Origin: a bacterium
Lineage (GTDB): Bacteria; Spirochaetota; Spirochaetia; Treponematales; Rectinemataceae
DNA length: 12,964 bases
Reading direction: 5' to 3'
NCBI GenBank assembly: GCA_021813065.1
Contig: JAKALZ010000025.1
Coordinates: 1-12,964 of the forward strand
Shown: piece by piece, positions 7,141 through 12,964 of the stretch
Numbering within the stretch: the first letter of the stretch is position 1
How the letters are laid out: every line of letters begins with the position of its first letter
Made by a program: the position numbers and the translations under genes
The notes under the pieces: model-generated
The model's input: the letters and a program-made list of their open reading frames with translations, nothing else
Databases searched by the model: none
What the model was told of the DNA's origin: nothing

Positions 7141-7919
7141 GGTGTCTGCGCTCCTGCGTCTTCCACGAGCGCGAGGAAGAGCGCTTCGAGGCTCTCGTCG
7201 TCATGCGCCATGGTTTCCGACCCAGTGCGGGCTTTTTTCGACTCTTTCAGTTCGCGCAGTGCGTCGAGATTTCCTGTAAAGATGATTTTTCCCTTGTTGA
7301 TGATGGCGAGTTCGTCGCAGATTCGCTCGGCGACTTCCATCACGTGAGTCGAGAAAAACACTGTGCCGCCCGAGGCGGCGTGTTCGCGCATGAGCTCCTT
7401 GAGCGCGAACGCGGCGTGCGGGTCGAGCCCTACAATAGGCTCATCCAGAATCCAGTTGTGAGGGGAATGCACAAGGCTCGCGATAAGATTGAGCTTCATG
7501 CGCATGCCTCGGCTCATGCTGCCAATGGGTGACTTGAGGACATCGCTGATTTCGAAACGGGCAGCGAGTTTCTGAATAACGGAAGCCCGTTCCGCGGTCG
7601 AGACTCGATACACGTCGGCGACAAAATTGAGGTACTCATAGGCCTTGAGTCGATTGAAGAGGTCTGGTGTGTCGGGAACGAGTCCGAAGCGTCGCTTGGC
7701 CTCGAGAGGGCTCTGGCCGAGATCGATACCGTCGATTAAAATGGCCCCGGAGTCTGCCGCGATCGCTCCTGTCATCATGCGAATTGTTGTTGTTTTCCCC
7801 GCGCCGTTGGGGCCGAGAAAGCCGTAGATTACGCCATCGGGAATCGCAAGGTTGAGGTTGTCAACAGCTTTTGTACCGCTCTTGGTGTAGGTTTTTGATA
7901 TATTTTTGAGCTCGATCAT
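7137..7919 (-). CDS. ABC exporter ATP-binding protein
   Basis: This 260-residue ATPase, beginning MIELKNISKTY, energises the overlapping permease. Numbered from ATG 7919: Walker A GPNGAGKTT at 36-44, the Q-loop region FGLVPDTPDLF at about 78-88, signature region MSRGMRMKL at about 135-143, Walker B NWILDEP at about 155-161 with Glu160 as catalytic base, D-loop GLDP, and switch His192 in FFSTH. Two positions differ from textbook ABC proteins: the Q-loop glutamine is Asp83 and the signature reads SRGM rather than SGGQ. I recall similar changes in related ABC-2 exporters, so activity is still likely. AGGGGG (7926-7931) lies six bases before ATG 7919, and family alignment begins there. A GTG at 7958 would add 13 residues that match nothing and has no ribosome binding site. 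No convincing promoter was found upstream. Confidence 0.93.
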   Translation of the reverse strand: MIELKNISKTYTKSGTKAVDNLNLAIPDGVIYGFLGPNGAGKTTTIRMMTGAIAADSGAILIDGIDLGQSPLEAKRRFGLVPDTPDLFNRLKAYEYLNFVADVYRVSTAERASVIQKLAARFEISDVLKSPIGSMSRGMRMKLNLIASLVHSPHNWILDEPIVGLDPHAAFALKELMREHAASGGTVFFSTHVMEVAERICDELAIINKGKIIFTGNLDALRELKESKKARTGSETMAHDDESLEALFLALVEDAGAQTP

Positions 7920-8003
7920 TGGGTTCCCCCTTTTGAAAGCTGACTGAGCGCAGTTCACGCCTACGTAGAGACAGCTTGGGGCCGCGCCCTAAATCGTCCC
8001 ATC

Positions 8004-8032
8004 TTTATTGAAGCATGAATGACTGATATTCT
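8004..8032 (+). promoter_or_regulatory. Candidate promoter of the DRTGG-like/PHP operon
   Basis: TATTCT (8027-8032) is preceded by TGA, giving an extended -10 element (TGnTATTCT). The hexamer 17 bases upstream, TTTATT, is a poor -35, which extended -10 promoters tolerate. Transcription would start near 8039, about 50 bases before ATG 8091. The remaining bases of the 7920-8090 gap show nothing else I can name. Confidence 0.4.
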
Positions 8033-8090
8033 GCAAGCTATCGCGTTAGTATCCTCCGCGCGATGTGACAGAAAACAAGGAGCTAAGAGT

Positions 8091-8444
8091 ATGATGACGG
8101 GAACAATCCCCGGGCTGATTCAGGCTGAGGTGCTGCAGGCTGATTTCGAAAGTGCGGATGTCCAAGGCGTGTACACGTCGGATCTGCTCTCCGATGTGCT
8201 GGCGAATGGTCGAGATACCAATGTCCTTGTTACTATCCAGGCGCACAAGAATACAGTCGCGGTCGCTACAGTGGTCGACATCTCGCTCATCGTCATCTGT
8301 AACAACAGGCCGATCATCGACGACATGCTTTCCGCCGCCGCTGAAGCCAAGATAGGGGTGGTGCGCACGAAACTAAGTCAATTTGAAGTGTCGGGACGAC
8401 TCTGGCAGGCGCTCCAGCGCGAGAGGAACACCGCACAGAAATAA
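8091..8444 (+). CDS. DRTGG-like domain small protein
   Basis: This 117-residue protein consists almost wholly of a domain resembling the DRTGG-like proteins annotated as HPr-kinase-related and found beside [FeFe] hydrogenase genes in clostridia and Thermotogae. The matching core is GVYTSDLLSDVLANG (26-40), VLVTIQAHKNTVAVA (44-58), and GVVRTKLSQFEVSGRLW (about 91-107). No kinase P-loop is present, so it is not HPr kinase; a ligand-sensing role is the usual guess. AAGGAG (8077-8082) lies eight bases before ATG 8091. An upstream in-frame ATG at 8019 would add 24 residues outside the family domain and would place its start inside the predicted promoter, so I chose 8091. ATG 8094 is equally possible. 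It is followed after 24 bases by the PHP gene and is probably in one operon with it. Confidence 0.72.
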   Translation: MMTGTIPGLIQAEVLQADFESADVQGVYTSDLLSDVLANGRDTNVLVTIQAHKNTVAVATVVDISLIVICNNRPIIDDMLSAAAEAKIGVVRTKLSQFEVSGRLWQALQRERNTAQK

Positions 8445-8468
8445 TGCTGCGTGCAGGCAGGTTCGGGC

Positions 8469-9497
8469 ATGCTACTAACCTTCGATTGTCACAATCATTC
8501 CTGTCTCAGCCCCTGCGCGCGGCTCGAAAATTCTCCTGAGAATATGGTGGAGCGCGCTCTCGTTGCCCGCATCGACCTCTTTGCCATCACTGACCACAAT
8601 AGCGCGCTCAATGCGCCGGCATTCGCGATCGCGTGCGCGCGCGCCTGTCGGCGTACCAGCGGGTACGGGCCCTTGCCTGAGGTTGAGGCCATGAGCGCTC
8701 CAGCCCATGATAATAGCCGCTATGCCGCCGAGCCTATTCCGCTCTTCGGCCTCGAATTGAGTCCCTTCGAAGAAGCGCATCTCCTCGTTCTCTTTCCTGA
8801 TCCGCTCGCCGCGCTCTCCTTTAGCGACTGCGTGCGGCACTATCTTCCGGAGCGGGCGGTTGATTCACTGCGGTTCGGCGACCAAGTCGCGGTCGATCCG
8901 GAGGGTGTCATTCTTTCGATGCCATCGGCGTGGTATGGAAATCCGTTGCGGGAAACATTTAAGTTCTTTGCCGAGGCTGGGGCGCGCGCCGGAGCCCTTG
9001 TAATTCCGGCCCACGTCGACCGCGCGCAGTTTTCAGTGTATAGCCAGCTCGGGTTTTTGCCTGAAGGTCCTTACGATGCCATCGAGGCGGTGGGTCGAGA
9101 GCCTGACGCGTCATTGCGCCTCGATCACTGCGTCATTTCCGGTTCGGACGCGCATATTCTTGAGCACATTGGGCGCCGCTCGTCCGCTCTTGAGCTGGAA
9201 GATACAGACGAAAATCTAGCGATGCTGGATTCACTCCGAAAAAGGTTGGCGCGCTTGGCGGAAGTGTGGGAGAACGCGCGGGGCGGTGGCGCTATGGCGG
9301 ATTGCTCGAGCCGCGAGGCTGAGGCATCGATCTGCGCTGAGGGAGTCTCGACGAAAATACCGGATATGGCGCCCCTGGTGGAATTCCTCGCGGCGTGGTA
9401 CCCGCGGGCAGAATCCTTGGCGCTCTTTGAAAAGCTGAGGGGCGCGCTTCGATCCAGAAGGGCGTGGGGCTCGCACGAGCGGCCTCGCGCGGTATAA
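8469..9497 (+). CDS. PHP-domain phosphoesterase-like protein
   Basis: This 342-residue protein carries a PHP metal-dependent phosphoesterase fold. Metal ligands visible in order are His8 and His10 (DCHNHSCLSPC), Asp42 and His43 (AITDHNS), Glu96 (FGLELS), His104 (EEAHLLVLFP), His182 (VIPAHVD), and Asp227 and His229 (SGSDAH). That is close to a complete trinuclear site. The opening, HNHSCLSPCARL, resembles the subgroup that accompanies hydrogenase and DRTGG genes in anaerobes. An insertion at about 60-88 and a C-terminal extension from about 255 on are not part of the core domain; the extension is helical with an unstructured middle. AGG with seven-base spacing supports ATG 8469 over the GTG at 8451. 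The substrate is unknown; PHP enzymes act on phosphate esters, nucleotides or DNA ends. It is the second gene of the DRTGG-like operon. Confidence 0.88.
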   Translation: MLLTFDCHNHSCLSPCARLENSPENMVERALVARIDLFAITDHNSALNAPAFAIACARACRRTSGYGPLPEVEAMSAPAHDNSRYAAEPIPLFGLELSPFEEAHLLVLFPDPLAALSFSDCVRHYLPERAVDSLRFGDQVAVDPEGVILSMPSAWYGNPLRETFKFFAEAGARAGALVIPAHVDRAQFSVYSQLGFLPEGPYDAIEAVGREPDASLRLDHCVISGSDAHILEHIGRRSSALELEDTDENLAMLDSLRKRLARLAEVWENARGGGAMADCSSREAEASICAEGVSTKIPDMAPLVEFLAAWYPRAESLALFEKLRGALRSRRAWGSHERPRAV

Positions 9498-9589
9498 GCG
9501 GTATGGAGATGATTTCGCGAGCGCGCTGAACTCTGGCGGGCGCGCTGAGCCGCCGCGTCGCCCAAACTCGTACGAAGGAAAAACCGCGC
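9498..9589. other. Convergent gap between PHP gene and lipoprotein gene
   Basis: The two genes face each other across about 90 GC-rich bases. The 9-base sequence GCGCGCTGA occurs twice (9521-9529 and 9540-9548). I see no hairpin followed by a T run on either strand, so termination here may be Rho-dependent or by a structure I cannot recognise. Confidence 0.4.
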
Positions 9590-10372
9590 TTACTCCGGCC
9601 AGCGCAGCGAGAAACTGATCGGTTTTTCCATCGTCAACAGAGCGAAGAGCGGCAGCTTGGCGCGGAAAACCGGACCCGAGAAGGTGCCTCCACTCGCTGA
9701 AAAAATCGCTTTCGGCGCGGTGATGACGATATCGACCGCGCACGCGTCGAAGGCTGGCATATTTTTCTTTCCTATTATTACCTGCTCAAGATTGAGTCGA
9801 TACTCTTCGGCTGAAACGGGTTCGGACTCGAGCGCGGGTGGGCTTAGACTGTCAATGATCTGTGTGTTGACACCGGGGAAAAGCTTGAGCATGTAAGGCG
9901 CGTTCTCCTTCGAAAGATAGACGGAGAGTTCGCGCGTCGTGGGAGCGGAGCCTTGGGCGGGAATTTTTTTATAGACGATCATGCCAGGCGGTACGAGCGA
10001 AGTATCGGCGATAAGGTTGTCGAGGCTCTGTACCCACACTACAGAGGTGAGTATGTCCGGCGTAGGCGAAGACACATCGACAAGCATGATGCTCGTCCTG
10101 TCAAGGAATTGATTCCGTACCGCATCGGTGCTGAAAAGAGGATCCTTAGGGCCGAGACCGACAAACTGACGAACGCGCCCGCTGAGCGCGTCGGGAATGT
10201 CGAGACGCACAGCAGCGCGCACCGAGCCGTCAGACTTGAGGGTCGCGTCGAGGTTGCCCGAACACGAGGTGGCTGAGAGAGCGAGGAGCGCGACAGCCAT
10301 CGTGATAACGGCGACAGCCGCGCGTGAACCACGGTTTGATCTTTCGTTTCTGTTGATTCCGCACGATTTCAT
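9590..10372 (-). CDS. Predicted lipoprotein of unknown function
   Basis: This 260-residue protein starts with a basic region (KSCGINRNERSNRGSR), a hydrophobic segment (about 18-33) and the relaxed lipobox SATSC with lipidation candidate Cys37. Spirochaetes tolerate residues other than Leu at -3, so export as a lipoprotein is likely. The mature part begins GNLDATLKSDGSVRAAVRLD, a beta-strand-like pattern, and has few cysteines (a second at about 212) and no further membrane helix. The overall look (a short polar beta domain starting with a DGS turn) recalls LppM/DUF3153-type lipoproteins, but I cannot confirm that by eye. GGAGAG lies nine bases before ATG 10372. The gene starts 17 bases after the stop of the cyclase-like gene and is almost certainly cotranscribed with it, which is the only clue to function. 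Confidence 0.75.
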   Translation of the reverse strand: MKSCGINRNERSNRGSRAAVAVITMAVALLALSATSCSGNLDATLKSDGSVRAAVRLDIPDALSGRVRQFVGLGPKDPLFSTDAVRNQFLDRTSIMLVDVSSPTPDILTSVVWVQSLDNLIADTSLVPPGMIVYKKIPAQGSAPTTRELSVYLSKENAPYMLKLFPGVNTQIIDSLSPPALESEPVSAEEYRLNLEQVIIGKKNMPAFDACAVDIVITAPKAIFSASGGTFSGPVFRAKLPLFALLTMEKPISFSLRWPE

Positions 10373-10389
10373 GATCGATGTCTCTCCAA

Positions 10390-11799
10390 TTATGGTTTTT
10401 TCGCGTAGAGCGGCATGGGGCGCGTGCTCTTGCGGAGCAATGCCTCGCTGAATCGTTCGAGGGTCACTTGGCTTTCGAGGGCGAGTCGCCGGTAGGCGGC
10501 ATGGCTCACGAGGATACTCTGGTGAAACTCGCGGCAGAGCGAATCGAGCCTGGCGGCGATCGCGATTGTGTCGCCGTAGAAGCTCATCGACTGCTGCCCG
10601 GGAGGTCCGAGAAGGGCGGCCGTGACAAACCCTGAGTGCACACCGATGGAGACAGTGATATCGCTTGGCAGCGAGCGCACCACCATATCCTCATTCAAAC
10701 CCTCGAGCTCTTCCAGAAATGCGTACGCGGCGTTGAGCGCCCTGTCCGCGCTGTGGTCCGCGTCGACGATGCCAAACAGGCTCACCACCGTGTCCGCGTA
10801 TATCGAGACAATGCGTCCGCCAAAGCTGCCGGCGCACTGCGTCCAGAGCGCATAGTATCGATTCAGAAGCGTGGCGGCTTCCGAGCGTCCCAACTGCTCT
10901 GAGAGATCGGTGAACCCGATGATATCGGACGACACGACGGTTACAAAAAGCGAAGAGAGCGAGCGGAGCGGTGGGGCATCCGAGGTTTCGGCAGAGGTCG
11001 ATGGGACCGAAGGAGCTGGCGCGCTACTCGTGTGCGGCGTACCTTCCCGCGCCGGCACGGGCTCCGTTGTCGCGGCCACGCTCTGTTCCTGCCTCTCTGC
11101 CAGCGCTTCCTGCTTCGACACCGCGATAATCCGCTCGGCCTCGCGCGGCAGCTCAATGATATGGGTGATCCGCTGTTCTAGAGTGATGGCCCTCATGCGG
11201 GCGACGAGGAGCATGAAGTCGAAAGAAATGACGCCAAAGAGCGCGAACAGATGCTGCGGGGCTCGAATGAATCTATCGAACACTGAAGGGAAGGCTTGAA
11301 TTTTTAGCGCCTGCGCCATCGCGACAGCGTCGATGTCTCCTTTCACGAAAGAAGCCTGCACAGAGATTCGCTGATCGAGGTAGGCGTAAAACAGAATGAA
11401 GATGAGCGCCGAGCCGATCGAGAGGGCCGCCTCGGAAAGTCGCCTCAGGAATGGCCTTCGGAACACGAGACTGAGCGTCTGGAAAACCGCGATATACACC
11501 GACGAACCCCAGAGCAAAATGTTCGCCGCCTCGGTGAAGGCAGTGTCGGAGAGTGTGGCCCGCAGTATCGAGTACCCGGCCGGCGTGATGAAAGAGTACA
11601 GAAGCCTCAACACGGGGACATGCCCTCGCATCGCGAGCAGACTCGTTTGGATGAGCATGAACGACAGCACGATGAGAGAGGTGACGAGTGCGTTTTTCCA
11701 CGATCCAGAGGTGAGTGATATAATGATGACGAAGAACAGCACAAACTGGTTTGAGTAGTAATAGAGCTCGTCCGCGAATCTTTTTCTAGAAAATTGCAT
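10390..11799 (-). CDS. Membrane-bound class III adenylate/guanylate cyclase-like protein with altered active site
   Basis: The 469-residue protein has about six N-terminal membrane helices (roughly 18-33, 37-55, 64-83, 92-113, 123-141, 181-200), a helical connector (202-239), a Pro/Ala/Ser/Thr-rich linker (240-282), and a C-terminal class III cyclase domain. Both metal aspartates are present: Asp292 in SSDIIGFTDLSE and Asp336 in SIYADTVVSLFG. Asp410 in FYGDT and Arg417 in AARLDSL are also kept. However the purine-selecting lysine expected in GGxxxK is Ser332, and the transition-state asparagine expected in GDTVNxAAR is Ala413. These residue changes are read directly; loss of cyclase activity is inferred. 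Numbering uses ATG 11799; a TTG at 11826 would add nine residues without support. There is no ribosome binding site, and TACAAT ends seven bases before the ATG. The gene heads an operon with the lipoprotein and is divergent from the DUF3798 gene. Confidence 0.87.
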   Translation of the reverse strand: MQFSRKRFADELYYYSNQFVLFFVIIISLTSGSWKNALVTSLIVLSFMLIQTSLLAMRGHVPVLRLLYSFITPAGYSILRATLSDTAFTEAANILLWGSSVYIAVFQTLSLVFRRPFLRRLSEAALSIGSALIFILFYAYLDQRISVQASFVKGDIDAVAMAQALKIQAFPSVFDRFIRAPQHLFALFGVISFDFMLLVARMRAITLEQRITHIIELPREAERIIAVSKQEALAERQEQSVAATTEPVPAREGTPHTSSAPAPSVPSTSAETSDAPPLRSLSSLFVTVVSSDIIGFTDLSEQLGRSEAATLLNRYYALWTQCAGSFGGRIVSIYADTVVSLFGIVDADHSADRALNAAYAFLEELEGLNEDMVVRSLPSDITVSIGVHSGFVTAALLGPPGQQSMSFYGDTIAIAARLDSLCREFHQSILVSHAAYRRLALESQVTLERFSEALLRKSTRPMPLYAKKP

Positions 11800-11806
11800 C
11801 GTTTGT

Positions 11807-11812
11807 ATTGTA
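11807..11812 (-). promoter_or_regulatory. Candidate -10 box for a leaderless cyclase-like transcript
   Basis: On the minus strand TACAAT (11812-11807) stands seven bases before ATG 11799, which has no Shine-Dalgarno sequence. The -35 position is only TTTCTT. If used, the transcript would begin at the start codon. The call rests on spacing and a five-of-six match. Confidence 0.35.
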
Positions 11813-11861
11813 CCTATGCCGTACAAGAGAAGAAAGACCCAGCCTTATTTGAATTATTGAT

Positions 11862-11900
11862 AAAATTTTCTCTTGACTCGTGGGTTTTTGATAGTACAAT
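11862..11900 (+). promoter_or_regulatory. Strong promoter of the DUF3798 gene
   Basis: TTGACT (11873-11878) and TACAAT (11895-11900) each match five of six consensus bases and are 16 bases apart. The AT palindrome AAAATTTT (11862-11869), within a longer AT-rich stretch just upstream, could act as an UP element. Transcription would start near 11907, leaving a leader of about 26 bases that contains AAAGGAGGG (11921-11929). This is the best promoter in the window. Confidence 0.75.
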
Positions 11901-11932
11901 AATTACTCACTGTATTTTTAAAAGGAGGGTAT

Positions 11933-12964
11933 ATGAAAAAATTGGTAGCAGTCGTGTTTGTGCTCGCGTTTTTACTCGCTGGCGCGAACACATTCGCCGC
12001 GGCCAAGTTCCACATTGGCGTGGTAACCGGCACAGTCTCCCAATCTGAGGACGATCTGCGCGGTGCCGAAGCGCTCATCAAAGAGTACGGCAGCGTCAAA
12101 GATGGCGGAATGATCCAGCACATCACGTATCCAGACGACTTCATGTCGCAGCAGGAAACCTTCATTTCGAACGTCGTGGCCCTCGCCGACGACCCGCTCA
12201 TGAAGGCGATCGTCATCAACCAGGCCATCCCTGGCACCGCTGAGGCCTTCAAGCGCGTGCGCGCCAAGAGACCGGATATTCTCCTGCTCGCGGGCGAACC
12301 GCACGAAGATCCCCTCGTTATCCAGGGCGCCGCTGACCTCGCGGTATCCAACGATTTCGTGTCGCGCGGCTACACCATCATCTGGGAAGCCAAGCAGCTC
12401 GGCGCAAAGAACTTTGTGCATATTTCCTTCCCCCGCCACATGAGCTATGAAACGCTCGGCCGCCGCCGCGCGATCATGGAGCAGGCGTGCAAGGATCTCG
12501 GACTGAACTTCTACTTCGAGACCGCTCCGGACCCGACCTCCGATGTCGGCGTCGCGGGCGCCCAGCAGTTCATCCTCGAGAAAGTGCCCCAGTGGATCCA
12601 GAAGTACGGCAAAGACACCGCCTTCTTCTGCACGAACGATGCCCATACCGAGCCGCTTCTCAAGCAGCTGCTCGCCTACGGCGGCATCTTTGTCGAAGCC
12701 GACCTCCCGTCGCCGCTCATGGGCTACCCTGGCGCGCTCGGTATCGACCTCTCCAAGGAAGCGGGCAACTTCCCCGCTATCATGAAGAAGGTTGAAGCCG
12801 CCGTCGTCGCCAAGGGCGGAGCCGGCCGCTTCGGCACCTGGGCCTTCTCCTACGGCTACACGCTGACCGCCGGTCTCGGCGAGTTCGCGAAGAACGTGAT
12901 CGAGGGCAAGGCGAAGAAAGACAGCATGAAGGACCTCTTCGCGGCACTCGGCAAGTACACGCCG
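11933..12964 (+). CDS. DUF3798 exported binding-protein-like protein (C-terminus cut by window edge)
   Basis: The frame is open for 344 codons to the right edge with no stop. Residues 1-24 form a type I signal peptide (MKKLVAVVFVLAFLLAG, cleavage probably after the Ala run FAAA at 21-24), with no lipobox cysteine, so the product should be periplasmic and soluble. The mature part has the look of a type 1 periplasmic binding protein: KFHIGVVTGTVSQSEDD (25-41), a second strand MKAIVINQAIPGT (90-102), FVHISFPRHMSYE (161-173), TAFFCTNDAHTEP (229-241) and YPGALGIDL (265-273). I recognise DUF3798, which is found in anaerobes and has no ligand known to me; members probably lack few residues beyond this point. 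A strong ribosome binding site (AGGAGG, 11923-11928) precedes ATG 11933. Codons ending in C or G dominate more than in neighbours, which together with the promoter suggests high expression. Transporter genes may follow outside the window. Confidence 0.85.
   Translation, partial: MKKLVAVVFVLAFLLAGANTFAAAKFHIGVVTGTVSQSEDDLRGAEALIKEYGSVKDGGMIQHITYPDDFMSQQETFISNVVALADDPLMKAIVINQAIPGTAEAFKRVRAKRPDILLLAGEPHEDPLVIQGAADLAVSNDFVSRGYTIIWEAKQLGAKNFVHISFPRHMSYETLGRRRAIMEQACKDLGLNFYFETAPDPTSDVGVAGAQQFILEKVPQWIQKYGKDTAFFCTNDAHTEPLLKQLLAYGGIFVEADLPSPLMGYPGALGIDLSKEAGNFPAIMKKVEAAVVAKGGAGRFGTWAFSYGYTLTAGLGEFAKNVIEGKAKKDSMKDLFAALGKYTP

Noticed and set aside
7920..7958. GTG start at 7958 for the ABC ATPase
   Set aside because: It has no ribosome binding site; AGGGGG before ATG 7919 and the usual family start MIELKN decide for 7919.
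8019..8090. Longer start (ATG 8019) for the DRTGG-like protein
   Set aside because: The extra residues lie outside the family domain, no ribosome binding site precedes 8019, and AAGGAG stands at the right distance before 8091.
9521..9548. Direct repeat of GCGCGCTGA as an attachment or binding site
   Set aside because: Nine GC-rich bases repeated twice are easily chance here, and no mobile gene is nearby.
11800..11826. TTG start at 11826 for the cyclase-like protein
   Set aside because: It lacks a ribosome binding site, and the extension would run through the candidate -10 box at 11807-11812.
11972..12646. Minus-strand 224-codon open frame opposite the DUF3798 gene
   Set aside because: It is a shadow of a strongly C/G-ending gene that has its own promoter, ribosome binding site and signal peptide.

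Overview
The window looks like chromosomal DNA of a spirochaete, probably a free-living or gut relative of Treponema. The reasons are a GTP-type PEP carboxykinase like the treponemal one, a lipoprotein with a relaxed spirochaete-style lipobox, a DRTGG-like/PHP gene pair typical of anaerobes, and a DUF3798 periplasmic protein. This placement rests on remembered family distributions and is moderately confident. Coding DNA is GC-rich with AT-rich promoter gaps. I see no tRNA, rRNA, CRISPR array, insertion sequence or phage gene.

Layout: (1) 1-1947, minus strand: most of a YgiQ-type radical SAM protein, cut at the left edge. (2) 2130-2378, plus: a small DUF2892 membrane protein, closed by a tandem-hairpin terminator. 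(3) 4819-2492, minus: pckG followed 36 bases later by a LapA-domain membrane protein, a probable two-gene operon. (4) 4938-5378, plus: a membrane-anchored endonuclease-like protein, divergent from pckG. (5) 7919-5470, minus: an ABC exporter ATPase and permease with ATGA overlap. (6) 8091-9497, plus: a DRTGG-like small protein and a PHP-domain phosphoesterase-like protein, divergent from the ABC pair. (7) 11799-9590, minus: a membrane-bound class III cyclase-like protein with an altered active site, and a lipoprotein of unknown function 17 bases downstream. (8) 11933 to the right edge, plus: an exported DUF3798 binding-protein-like gene with the best promoter and ribosome binding site in the window.

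The operons do not form one pathway. They cover carbon metabolism (pckG), envelope functions (LapA protein, ABC exporter, lipoprotein, DUF3798) and probable signalling (cyclase-like, DRTGG-like). The items most worth following are the cyclase homologue that lacks two of its usual active-site residues and is paired with an unknown lipoprotein; the DRTGG/PHP pair without hydrogenase genes beside it; three genes that appear to lack 5' leaders; and a palindrome over the pckG promoter. I found no clear evidence of a wholly new multi-gene system.
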